Part shown: one piece after another, positions 10,166 to 21,029 of the stretch
How the letters are laid out: every line of letters begins with the position of its first letter
How positions within the stretch are numbered: position 1 is the first letter of the stretch
Source of the DNA: Gigaspora margarita
Lineage: Eukaryota > Glomeromycota > Glomeromycetes > Diversisporales > Gigasporaceae
Direction of reading: 5' to 3'
Length of the DNA: 64,000 bases
Assembly (NCBI GenBank): GCA_009809945.1
Contig: WTPW01001271.1
Span: 135,807 to 199,806, forward strand
The notes under the pieces: model-generated
Databases searched by the model: none
The model's input: the letters and a program-made list of their open reading frames with translations, nothing else
What the model was told of the DNA's origin: nothing
Position numbers and translations under genes: made by a program

Positions 10166-12540
10166 ATGTCACAAGAACCGAACACAGTAAACGATATGAT
10201 GCAGGATGTATACCCTTCTGCTTTAGAAGCTACACAAACAGACATAGCGGACAATGCAACATCATCCACACCCTCGCTCAAACGCATCAAAACAACTACT
10301 GCTCCTACTGAAATCATACCGCTTGCTCTCTCCTCCGAAATCACTATAGAATTTTCATCAAAAAGTAGCGATATGGGCTTACCCCCATCAAATCTATTCC
10401 CAACATCACCTGACGACTCCGTCAAAACAACCATGGGAGAAAAACTGCCGGTGCTAGCACCCGAACCAACTGGACTGACGAATTTGGACGGTGGGAACCA
10501 TACACCCCATTCCACCCATTTATAGAATCACCTGTGTACGATACCACAACAAACGTAGGAAATAATCAGATCACCCAGGTATCCCGATCTCCAATTATAG
10601 AACACAATACAGGAACCGATCCTATATTAGTGCAGATCCTCACCGGCCCTCAAGTCGACCTTGTACGATCTTCCTGGACTTCCAACCCCAACCCGTGGGC
10701 GCTTCCGACTGAAACGATCAACCAACAGATACCACAAACCACAACTATATTAAACGCAGATGAGGACAGGATGGAAACAGAATCTAACAAGACTATAGAA
10801 TCACCACCTCCTTCTCCAAGACTATCTCACAATGAACCGCCTACTGCTTGGAAATTGAATGGTCCACGCAAGCTATACAGTAAAGCACACACACGTCGAA
10901 CAACTGAAACACAACCGGAATGGTGTACAGGTATACTGAAAGTGAGAGCACGACAACGCCTATGTCACTTCGACCCAGCAGAGTGGTCCTATGAGAGGAT
11001 CATAGTGGCCTTTGACACTACTGAGGAACTAGAAAAATTCCTAAAGCACAAATTGACGATACACCCAACCGCTTTGAACATATCTACGGCTATAAATTCT
11101 AAACTAAAATACTTCGATACTGCCTTTTTTCGCTCCTTCTCTAGAACTAAAGACACCCAACCTGCACATCAAGTCGAATTCAATACCTTATACCAAATGG
11201 CACTTGAAAAATACAAGAGACAACATGACAAAAACTTCATCAACAAAAATAATTGGGACCAGATCTACAGCAAATTAAAAACAAAACTAGCCATAGATTT
11301 CATGACCAATGCAGACTTTCTTCTAATGAAACCGCACGACTGTACAAGACTGATTTACTACTGCCTTAACTTTGCTCAAATCAAACCAGTATTATCATTT
11401 GAAACAACCCGCTCTCGCTTACTGAGCGTGCACGTAGACCTACTAGAGCCCTTGCCGACTTCTCCACAACTAATAGATCATGCAATACATGAAGTACTCC
11501 CATATGCGCTTCCCATTCAGAATAGAATAAACACCAGACCGGTAATAACTGCTCTTAGAAAGGTCTTCTCCTTTGAGCGTTTGCCAGACAATTACTTTGC
11601 CTATGCCTTAAAGGACATTCCAGAAAACCCCCAAGACTTACACCACTCATTCCAGGGGATGTTTCCCATCACTGAACACAAAGAATTAGCATGGCTCTCA
11701 ACTTTTAGGAGACAACTAAAGCAATACTACATCTTCGACAAAATCCCTGACTCATACTTCGATCTACCAAAAGAAAAGGAACGACTCCCTTCCACCCCAC
11801 AGGACCTCAACTCTGCAACCAGACATCTATTTCCTTGTGCACCAAAAAATGAAGACAAATTTAAAAACCTAGTTACAACCCTACGTGAACACTACTCGTT
11901 CAAACGAATCCCCAATGACTACTTCTTACAAAAGCTAAAACTGCCTGCAGACCCGCTAAACATACGAATCAAAGGAACATATAGTTTTCCAATCAATGAT
12001 GTTCCCATGGCAAAAATATTCCTGGCAGAAATTGAACCACTATACAAATTTGGAATTCCTCTACCACTTGAATACATGACGGTAAATCCCACTAACAAAC
12101 CATCTCTTCCGGAGGATCTGACCCTTGTGACCGCTGTTCACATTACTACACCTATTCGCTCACCAAAAATTCTGGTAGAGACAGCCCGGGCACTTAGGGC
12201 ACACTATTTCTTCTATAAAATACCACCTTCATGGATTGAGATACCAGAGAAGGTACCAGCACAAAGCGACAAACCGGCTTTACCCACAGAACTACTAGCA
12301 GCGATCGATACCATTAAACACATTCCGGAATTGAATAATCTACAGCTATCTATTTGAACCTATGAGAAAATACAACCCACTGAATCTTTACTACACAACT
12401 ACTTCTCTTTCAATACACTAACTCTATATTTTATCACTGTTCCAGACCTACCAAAGCCAGAATGGGATATCCTAGATAATTATGCCCCACACACCTCTGG
12501 CGCAAGTACACAAACGGATCACCTCATGGATCATGAGTAA
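10166..12540 (+). pseudogene. LINE-A ORF1 (tandem-repeat ORF1 protein), decayed
   Basis: ORF1 of LINE-A. The N-terminal part starts at ATG 10166 in one frame. A frameshift before 10534 separates it from the main open stretch (10534-12354, 607 codons), and an in-frame TGA (12355) interrupts the last repeat before the natural end at TAA 12538. The first ~100 codons are Ser/Thr/Pro-rich. A conserved block follows (FDTAFFRSFSRTKDTQPAHQ, then an FINKNNWDQIY region). The C-terminal half (residues ~307-607 of the long frame) is about six tandem repeats of 50-60 residues. Each starts LPxxPxxL, has a central FP or IP, and ends LRxxYxFxxIPxxYF. No zinc knuckle or RRM is evident. The role is presumably RNA binding or RNP assembly, as for other LINE ORF1 proteins; that is inference. 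Confidence 0.9.
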
Positions 12541-15500
12541 ACAACCAATGGAACCTGGAGATACACCTTCTCAAAATCATACTAACATTAATAATAATAA
12601 TAACCTTTACACAGAAGATACTACCACATCTTCCTTAGAAATCGAATCACAAAAAATATCATTCCATAAAAATGAACTTAATATTGTCACCCACAACATT
12701 CGAGGCATGTTCAAGCTTGGAAAGATACATGATTGGATTGACCACTGTGTGGAATCCAACTTTCACATAATTGCACTAACCGAAACGAAGCTCACTACTG
12801 CAAGAGCGGCTACTCTTACTAATCTCCGGCTACTCTTACTAATCCCCTCTACTCATTCTTTACCTCAAATTTTGAAACTTCGAACTCGACCAACACCGAA
12901 CCCAGTCTAGGCACAGCACTAATGGTGTGCAACCAACTCCAACCATACGTTCATACTATCCAGACCCTACCCGGCACACTGATATATGTAGATTTCTACT
13001 TCCCAGGAAATAAAATGCGCATAATCTCCACCTACCTGCCCTCAGCTACGAGCCACTCCCAACTAAATAAGCAGACTCAAGAAAAAGCAACTAGATAGTT
13101 TCGTGAAGCAAAAAACAGAAACTGGTATGTAATTCTCCTCGGAGACCTAAACGCAAACATGCTTAGAGACAAGAGATTCCCTCTCTTCAAAAATTTACAA
13201 ACTTTAAATGCTACCAGCCTCCTATCATTTTATCACATTACCACACCCATTTGGAGTAACTCCAATACTAGCAGCCAGATCGATGATATCTGGGTAACCT
13301 CAGATATAGTTCAAGACATCGACCAACTTGTAATCACAGATGCCGAATTCATCACCGACAGTGACTATAAAATTATCCAATCCACTTGGCACATTGAAAT
13401 TTTCAAACAAAAAGCGCCACGCAACAAAAAGAAAAAGCAGAAGATCTATCAGTACGCTAAAATAACAAAAGAGAACTAGGAAGACTTCTCGACAGAAGTT
13501 GAAACCGCTCTATCTAACCACGCATTCACAAAAACTAACACTTGGGACTCACATGATCTGAATAAGGCCTGGCACATTTGGTCTGCAACTGTCAAGAGAT
13601 TAATAAACAAACACATTTCCTACATCTTCACTAGTCCAAAAAAATTTAATGGGCTTTCCTTAAAAGCTACTCACCTACACTTAGCTTTAAAAGCCCTAAA
13701 TAAATGCCTTCGGCTGCTAAGCACGCAAACCTCTAATCTTCCCCTCAAAAAATGTAACAAGTTCCTACACACGGCTTCAGTTCTAGCTAACCTAACAATT
13801 ACACCCTTTCACTAGCAGATATCCAGTCCGCCCCTACTACTATTTCTCAATTAAAACAAATTAAGCATACAATCTGGACTGCATGCAACTTAGAAAAACT
13901 CCAGGAACAATCCAAAAAAATTGATCACTTCGTCAACAGAAGATATAATGATCTCAAAGAAAACACTACTAGAATGATAGATAGCATTCTCAAGAGAAGA
14001 CCGGAACCGGTGCGAACCAACAAGATAATACTCCCTGACCAAATTATTACTGATAAGCCAGAAGTTCAGGCACAAATCCGTTCCCACTTTATGTCCTAGA
14101 CCAAAAAGAACCCTCCTGACCGAACTATGCACATGAATGGGATGAAGCCTACCTTTCGCTAAAGAAAATTGATCCAACGATCTTTGAACCACTTACACAA
14201 CCAATCTCTCTTACAGAACTGCAGGAAACTATAAACAAAGCACCTAAAAACAAGGCTACAGGACCACTAGCCATTGCAAATGAAATACTTCAACACCTTC
14301 CCAACTCAGCGCTAACCTTACTACTTGAGATATTTAACAATTGTATGCACTTGGGCGAAACTTCGAAACAATAGTTGAGGGCAAATATTTGGCCTATCAC
14401 CAAAAAACAAGAATACAAATATGATCTCAGTACAACAAGAACAATCACACTGATAGACCACACCCGTAAATGCTTTACTAAAATCCTGACTTCGAGAATG
14501 ACTGACATTATAATGAAAAACGAGGTACTCTCGCCAATGAACCACGCGGCTTTCTCACACCAATCTACGATCCAACCGGTTTCGAAATTCACCCATATCA
14601 TAGAAGATGCTCTGACACACAATAAAGAAATCTGGGCACTCTCGCAAGACATGTCGAAAGCCTTCGACTCCGTCCACATTGATACATTGGCAAAAGCACT
14701 CCGTCGTATAAAAATTCCAACAATCATTATTAATCTCCTCACATACTTATTATCAAATCGAACAAATCAGGTCATAACTGACTATGGTTTCACCAACTCA
14801 TACCCGGTAATGGATGGCATAGATCAAGGGGAGACCTTTTCACCCCTAATATGGAAGATATACTACGATCCTCTCATCTCCACTATACAAAAAAAATTCA
14901 TGGGATACTCAAGCACCATCCCTACTACTCCAACTAAAACTATCAACACTTCAGTTATGGCTTACATGGACGATGCCCTATGGATCGCCCCGGACAAACA
15001 AACCTTAACTGAAATACTAAATACTGCCACCAGCTTCTATAAGCTAAACAGCATAAAAGTCAACCCTACTAAATCCTTTCTACTCACCAACTCCCCCATG
15101 ACACCACACTCTATCATCTTCGACGATACAGAAATTACTGCCCTACNGCATAATTCNCCACTAAAATACCTTGGTACCTGGTTCACCCTAAACAAAACGC
15201 ACAACCAGGTCCAGAAGCAGATAATATCTGAAATCCAAACGAACCTCAAAAAGTTACACTGGGCAAAAATTACAGAAAACAAGCAGCCTACATTTACAAC
15301 CATGTTATTATACCTTGCTTCCAGTACCGCATCCTATCCTCATACCTGAAAACTGGCCAACTAAAAGCAATTAATAGAACAATAATGAACATCACCAAAC
15401 AAAAGGCAAAGCTAGCCAGAGGAGTCCCCAACTCCTTCCTAACCTGTGCACCCATATATGCAATAACTGATATAAGTCAAGCACAGCTAACAACTCTTGT

Positions 15501-17020
15501 AACCAACCTTCTCCGTGGGTTAAATCACGTCTCGTTCGACTCGTCATATTTGAAAATTCGCTTACAGAAAATTCAAGACGCTGCATATACGACATCATCA
15601 ATTCTAGAAGAACACCCAATCATCTCGTTACCAGAAAGTCTTACTCATACAAGTCAGGCCGTCTTAGCAACCTATGATCTAAATATTAATTTTACCAGAC
15701 CCCTAAACGCCTGGCCCATCCCCATGAAACTTCTTGGCTCTTCCGTCAATTGCCTCCTCCACAAACATCCTCGTAATACATATCTCAAAAACAAACTGAA
15801 TCAACATCACATAAGTTGTATTGAACAATTTTTAGATTCAACTAACACAAGACTACTTAGCTGGAAGGAATTTCACCACAACATTAGAAAAATTCCATGG
15901 GGAAGAACACCCAAATGGTTTATGACTATACAGGACTTAATCAGCGCCACTACCTCACCATCACTAGAACTTATCGACCCCAACCCTTTCATCACCCCGA
16001 AATGGCTTCCGAAGAAAAAAGGATAGATAATAACCTCCCAAATGGAAATAGCAAAAATACATAATATCAATAATACACCACTTATAGGTAAACACTACCG
16101 AATCCAACATGACAACACCGTGATAGCCTGCCCAGGCTGTAAACTATTGAAAGGAAATACTACGCATAGCACCTGCTATATACACCTTGAACAAGAATAC
16201 ATCCACAACATACAAGTCAACTGTCAGAAATACATACATGCAGCCCTCAAAGATATAAAACACTCCCTCCAGCAACTCATGCGTACGAAGACAACTAACA
16301 AACAACCTGTACTCCTACTGCGTCCACTATCAGCTTTCAACAAACCACCTATTGGAATCTGGAAATCCCTCGTTTCATCAAATTTCAAAAAGAAGGAACT
16401 AAAAATCACCTTAACTACTAGTCAAAAGAAAATATCAAACCGTACTTCTACAGTGGCAACATGCTCATTTCTACCAGATGGAAACACCATAAGTAGCTAG
16501 TGATTTGAACCGGGTAAAAAATTCCTAATCGGTTAACTGAATTAGCTTACCCGGATACAATCGGTTTAACCGCACGATTTCGATTTGATCGGTTGACCCG
16601 TGCCAACCGTCAACCAAGCTTCAACCGAATTAACTGAATCAACCGATTTGGTTGGGTCAACTGAGTTATCCAGATAACTCGGTTGACCCGGGTCAACCAA
16701 GCTAACCGGGTTAATACTATTAAACATTCGAAGGCAGACTTTAAAAAATTATTAAAAGAAATAAATGACTAGTAAAAAATTGGTATTTATCCCCACTTCT
16801 ATTAGAGTTTATTTGTTTGAGGTTAAAAATATAAGTAACTCTGAAATAAACAGCATGAATGAACGTTTTGAACGTGCTAATTTAAAAGCATATAGTGCTA
16901 AATAGAAAAAAAATTTTAGATTGTCAGAAATTAAGCCAGGTGTAACGTTGAAAGATCTCTAGATAAGTGTCCGAATGATAATTGAAATTAATATAATGGT
17001 TATTTCAAAAATCACTACAG

Positions 17021-17279
17021 ACGTTCTTTTTTTTATAAATGACCTTATAGTGATTACGATGACTATTAGAGATCACGATGACTATTTGTGCAAAGTACCG
17101 TATTTTGCAGAATAACAAGCAGGGGTGTAATTTCGAATTTTGGCTCGAATTAAGCTTAAGCTGGGCCAAAATTCAAAAGAACGCTCCTGCGCATTATTTC
17201 GCGAATATACGGTATCCATATTTTGCATAATAATCATCGTAATCCCTATAAGGTCGCTTATAAAAAAAAAAGGAACGTG
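17021..17279. mobile_element. Foldback MITE with a second palindrome inside
   Basis: Outer arms: CGTTC, a T run, ATAAATGACCTTATAG and GATTACGATGA on the left, mirrored by TCATCGTAATCCCTATAAGG, an A run and GGAACG on the right. A second dyad with TA-CCGTAT ends (17098-17212) lies in the middle and looks like a separate insertion. Confidence 0.75.
17098..17212. mobile_element. Small Tc1/mariner-like MITE, CCGTAT ends
   Basis: Left end TA-CCGTATTTTGCAG and right end GCGAATATACGG-TA, with TA on both sides. The inner arms are also complementary (GAATTTTGGC near 17137; GGCCAAAATTC near 17164). Its terminal word matches the palindrome at 1419-1640. Confidence 0.65.
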
Positions 17280-17439
17280 AACACCAGGTATATTCCTTAC
17301 ATAGAACGTTTAAGTGGCGAAAATAAAGATCTTGAAACTCAGAGAAAGAACAGCCAGCTTTATCAGATACATTTGGGTGCTTGTTGATTAATAAATGAAA
17401 GGTTAATGCTAATCATGGCTTACCTTCAATTAATAGATG

Positions 17440-17613
17440 ATATGAGGACTGATCTAGGAAAATGACAGTCTGAGGATTTGAGAATTCTCNGATTGATCAT
17501 AAAAATGATTAATTTTTTATATTATAAGTAGGTTAAACGATTAATCATTTTTATGAGCAGCCGGAGAATTCTCAAATTCCCAGACTGACATTTTCATAAA
17601 CCAATCCTCATAT
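17440..17613. mobile_element. Palindromic MITE, TATGAGGAC ends
   Basis: Arms ATATGAGGACTGATCT...GAGAATTCTC and GAGAATTCTCAAATTCCC...AACCAATCCTCATAT are complementary over about 75 bp, around an AT-rich spacer of about 30 bp. TA flanks both ends. It is nested in the hAT-type element. Confidence 0.8.
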
Positions 17614-18009
17614 AAAATATAAACAAATGCCCATGGAGTAATTACGGTAAATCAAATAAATCTTCAAGATGAGCTAAGGATAGTAAAAAAAAAACAAAAG
17701 CGTATTAGACTAAATTTTTAATATTTTCTCCTCCCGTTCCTCCTGGAAACCGCTGTCTGCGTCGCAGTCATTAGCACCCATGTCCTTCTAGGCACCTCTG
17801 GATTTGTCTACATATGATGCGCATAAAGTCTCATCAGCACATGGCACGCGGTCCGCTTGCAAAACCCAACATAAATCTAAATGCTGATTATATTTACCCA
17901 GGTATAATTGAAGATTTTACAATACACTGGGCAAAATACAATACTAGTTAGTAATTTATTTGGTATCGAATCACATAAAAAAGGCTTTGATACAACTTTG
18001 AAGTCGAGT

Positions 18010-18090
18010 TTAGATAGCTTTATCCACCTCCGTTATGAGAGTATAACGTTAGATGGCTTTATCCACCTCCGTTATGAGAGTATAGCATTA
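18010..18090. repeat. Tandem duplication, ~40 bp unit x2
   Basis: The block containing GGCTTTATCCACCTCCGTTA and TGAGAGTATA occurs twice in direct tandem, with the second copy nearly identical. It is non-coding. Confidence 0.85.
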
Positions 18091-18104
18091 TAGATCCATT
18101 AGTT

Positions 18105-18212
18105 CAGTGTTGTCACTAGAAGGTCACCGGAAAAAATTAATAGTGTCACTGGAGCTTAAAGTTCCAGTGACACTATTAATTTTCTTCCAGTGGCCGTCCA
18201 GTGACAACACTG
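18105..18212. mobile_element. 108-bp palindromic hAT MITE
   Basis: Ends CAGTGTTGTCACT and AGTGACAACACTG. The whole element is an imperfect hairpin. A perfect 8-bp duplication CATTAGTT flanks it (18097-18104 and 18213-18220). The CAGTG start and 8-bp duplication are typical of hAT. It is nested within the 16498-18539 element and is among the youngest insertions in that stack. Confidence 0.92.
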
Positions 18213-19645
18213 CATTAGTTAGTTCAAAAATGTGATATTAATTCATAATATAGAGTCAAAGGTTTTCTAAATAAAGCATAAACAACTATACCTCAGCACT
18301 GAGCAAGTAAAGAAGCTCAAAGGTATATCGAAGAATAAAAATTCTACACGACGAAATTTGCACAAGCTACAAAAATTGATTTCAGGTCAACCGGATCAAC
18401 CAACTATATCGGGTCAACTGAGTCAACCGGGTCAACCAATTATCAGATTAACCGGTTAAGCATTTTCTTAACCGGCTCACCCGAATTTTTTCGGGTCAGT
18501 TTGGTTACCTGATTATAGCTTAACCGGTTCAAATCACTATAAGCAGCTATAGCGAACAGTGGCCTACGAAGATCACTATACTCACCACTCTATTAATATT
18601 CGCTCTTTCCACCACTGACAATCGAGCAAAAATACAAATAACCACCAATAACCCCCACCTCCAAACACTAATTTCTCAAACTACTGACACACATTTCCTA
18701 TATAATCAAAGAATTGACCAAATGGAATGGCCCCTGTTACAACGAATAACAAATGCGATAATAGGAGACCGGAAACTAAACATCTCCTTCGACAAAGACA
18801 AGAAAATTTCTGACCCAAACCCTCCCTTTCCTCTAGACCTCCTGCCTCACAACTTTCTATACAATAGATACACTCCGCTACTAAATTCAACCCCTATTGC
18901 ACAACAGCTCAAATCAACACTAAAACATATATACCATATTACTAACCTACTCAAATAGCAAAACCAAGACAGAATCAAACTTTGGCAACACAAACTAACC
19001 GACATAGACTGGGACGCCACCCTCGCTACTATATTATTTAAAGACAAACCTAAGGCACTTTACACCTCTCCTGCATTATCGAACCTAAAAAACTTTAAAG
19101 TAAAGCTGCTCGCGGAAGAACTACCGACCTTCCTACTCCTCCACTTCCGAAACCCTATAACATACCCAAACTACCTCTGTCCCAGATGCTATTCAGCACC
19201 GGAGGACTACACCCATTTACTAATCTGTCTTTATAACCCTGTCAACCTCAAAACAGAATTAAACAGAATCCTAACTAGACTTGCCAATAGAGAAGAAAAA
19301 CCGCTTGCGAACCCAGCTGCCTTTATACAGGCTTACTTCGACATACATATCAAACAACAAGCTCCTATCAGACTAATAACAAGAAGAACACATGCCCCTT
19401 TTGCCACAGAACATCTCAGAAAAAAACTAACACCACTGCTACACCATAAAATATCTAAACTCATCTACAAGAAGATCTGGCTCCCTTCCCGTGCAGCACG
19501 ACACTCGGACGTAATGCCAATACCGGCAACTATTACGGCCCCGAAACTCACAAGAACTTCCCCTTTACTTCCTATACAAATAGAAACTTCGTTAAATAGA
19601 TACATCACCACCAACAATTTTTCTCCAAACAATATTCTCACAACC

Positions 19646-19797
19646 TAGAGGTCTACGACCATTCTAGTAAAGAATTAGGTCGAGAGTAAATTAGCTCTTA
19701 CCTTTATTCATTATAGATTAGTAATTCTTACATGTAATTAAATATGTATAATCTGCGAAATCTAATAAAGTATTAGAGGATAGACCTCTCTTTCAAA
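19646..19797 (+). other. LINE-A 3' UTR with two hairpins and AATAAA
   Basis: A stem CGACC...GGTCG with an inner TTCT/AGAA helix follows the ORF2 stop at once. AATAAAG and a terminal GAGG-ATAGA-CCTC hairpin lie just before the poly(A). LINE-B (36096-36240) and LINE-C (minus strand, 50469-49945) have the same arrangement with different stem bases, so the pairing is conserved. It is probably the template recognised by the RT; that is inference. Confidence 0.75.
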
Positions 19798-19814
19798 AAA
19801 AAAAAAAAAAAAAA

Positions 19815-20188
19815 NNNNNNNNNNNNNNNNNNNNNNNNNNNNNNNNNNNNNNNNNNNNNNNNNNNNNNNNNNNNNNNNNNNNNNNNNNNNNNNNNNNNNN
19901 NNNNNNNNNNNNNNNNNNNNNNNNNNNNNNNNNNNNNNNNNNNNNNNNNNNNNNNNNNNNNNNNNNNNNNNNNNNNNNNNNNNNNNNNNNNNNNNNNNNN
20001 NNNNNNNNNNNNNNNNNNNNNNNNNNNNNNNNNNNNNNNNNNNNNNNNNNNNNNNNNNNNNNNNNNNNNNNNNNNNNNNNNNNNNNNNNNNNNNNNNNNN
20101 NNNNNNNNNNNNNNNNNNNNNNNNNNNNNNNNNNNNNNNNNNNNNNNNNNNNNNNNNNNNNNNNNNNNNNNNNNNNNNNNNNNNNNNN
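19815..20188. other. Assembly gap (run of N)
   Basis: 374 unresolved bases between the LINE-A poly(A) and the right arm of the split TIR element. The LINE-A 3' target duplication is hidden here. Confidence 0.99.
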
Positions 20189-20600
20189 TTTGCGTTTCGT
20201 CATAATACCCTCAAAATTATTTTTGTATCGTAGTGTGTCGTACATAATCATCATTATCTTGTGATCCAGTAATCAGAATTCGATGATCTAACCACTATTC
20301 GATTCATCTCATCGAGACGAATCGAATGGTATAAAAATTATCCAATTCTGGTTGTTGTATCACAAGATAATACAAATTCGTCACAATACCCCCACCCCCT
20401 CTAAAATCTTTACTTTAGTTTCTTTACCTTTGAATGATAATATCTTTTGATCCAGTGATTAGAATTTAATGATTTTTATACCATTAGATTCGTCTTTGTG
20501 AGACGAATTAGTTGATATCAAAATCATTCAATTCTGTCAGATAAGTCACATGATATCATCAATCAAAGTGAACTTCGTCACAATACCCCCTTTCACCTTA
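20189..20600 (-). mobile_element. Right arm of the TIR element split by LINE-A
   Basis: Inverted counterpart of 9750-9948, with the inner end AAAATTATTTTTGTATCG and the palindromic block ATTCATCTCATCGAGACGAA. The outer tip CAATACCCCCTTTCACCTTA mirrors the left tip. A second, more diverged palindromic block (ATTCGTCTTTGTGAGACGAA) and a second CACAATACCCCC word suggest two nested or duplicated ends. Without the LINE and gap the element would be about 0.6 kb. Confidence 0.75.
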
Positions 20601-20732
20601 TAACTCTTTTTTTTCAAAAAAAAAGAAAGAATAAAACTAAACATTATAAATGCATAGTTATAAAATTATTAAAATTCATTAATATCAAGATGCACTTTAG
20701 TTATCCAACTTTTTAAACACAATAAAGCACAT

Positions 20733-21029
20733 AGGACCCCAGATATCTTTCATATAGATCATAACTGGATTTTGGCCAATTTTGATCTAATTTGCTAAAA
20801 ATGACAAAATCTATTTACTTTAATAACTTCTAATCTAGTAATCAGAATTGAATAAACTTTTTTTTGTTAGATGCACCTTACTAAGAGCTTCATTTTAAAA
20901 AAAAGTTCATTCAAATTGGACCACTAGATGCCAAGATAATTGCTAAAAATTGTTTTTTGCTTCTCAAATTTTAGATGTTTTTGCTAAAAAATTTCAAGTA
21001 TGACCTCTATACTAGATGTCTGGGGTCCT
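20733..21029 (+). mobile_element. AGGACCCC MITE, short form, copy 1
   Basis: 297 bp, starts AGGACCCCAGATATC and ends GATGTCTGGGGTCCT. Flanks AAGCACAT and AAGTACAT form an 8-bp duplication with one mismatch. The interior is highly similar to 59938-60223 (AACTGGATTTTGGCCAATTT; GGACCACTRGATGCCAAGAT). Non-autonomous and hAT-type by duplication length. Confidence 0.9.

Larger units (their letters stand above)
16498..18539. mobile_element. hAT-type non-autonomous element inside LINE-A
   Basis: Ends TAGTGATTTGAACCGG and CCGGTTCAAATCACTA. Flanks TAAGTAGC (16490-16497) and TAAGCAGC (18540-18547) are an 8-bp duplication with one difference. It splits the RNase H-like part of LINE-A ORF2, so it is younger than the LINE. 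About 220 bp at each end is packed with GGTTAACC, GGGTCAACC and related palindromic words. No transposase frame is visible. Nested elements lie at 17021-17279, 17440-17613 and 18105-18212. Confidence 0.9.
12533..19648 (+). pseudogene. LINE-A ORF2 (endonuclease-RT), decayed and interrupted
   Basis: ORF2 would nick the target and reverse-transcribe the LINE RNA. The ATG at 12533 overlaps the ORF1 stop (ATGAGTAA). APE-type endonuclease motifs are THNIRG (~12680), TETK (~12778), GDLNAN (~13140), SQIDDIW (~13276) and SDYK (~13361, where LINE-B has SDHQ). RT motifs are ATGPLAIANEIL (~14258), QDMSKAFDSVH (~14648), DQGETFSPL (~14820) and AYMDD (~14960). An RNase H-like segment is split by the DNA element at 16498-18539. 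A Cx2Cx8Hx3C motif (CPRC...HLLIC) lies near 19170-19225, and the stop is TAG 19646. Stops seen include TAG 13096, 13477 and 14372, plus frameshifts. A local tandem duplication of about 19 bp sits near 12811-12846. Confidence 0.93.
9949..19814 (+). mobile_element. LINE-A: full-length APE-type non-LTR retrotransposon
   Basis: The 5' end is shared with LINE-B (AACTCTTTCCGGTAC at about 9955). The order is 5' UTR, ORF1, ORF2 (endonuclease, RT, RNase H-like region, zinc motif), then a 3' UTR with AATAAAG and a poly(A) run (from about 19797) that continues into an assembly gap. Without the 2.04 kb DNA element at 16498-18539 its length is about 7.8 kb, matching LINE-B (7.74 kb). Both ORFs carry stops and frameshifts, so it is dead. 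The sense strand is rich in A and C and clearly less AT-rich than the flanks. The clade is not resolved; fungal Tad1-like is one possibility. Confidence 0.95.

Noticed and set aside
10054-10515. 153-codon open frame on the minus strand
   Set aside because: It lies opposite the N-terminal part of LINE-A ORF1 and is open because of the A/C bias of the sense strand.
14290-14742. 150-codon minus-strand frame and other antisense frames within LINE-A and LINE-B
   Set aside because: They run opposite RT motifs that are clearly coding on the plus strand.
16498-18539. Mutator-like element with a 10-bp duplication
   Set aside because: The flanks can be read as 10 bp, but moving one base gives TAGTG...CACTA tips with an 8-bp duplication, which fits hAT and the other families here better.
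19793-20254. Open frame of 153 codons mostly of undefined residues
   Set aside because: It is the assembly gap read as coding sequence.
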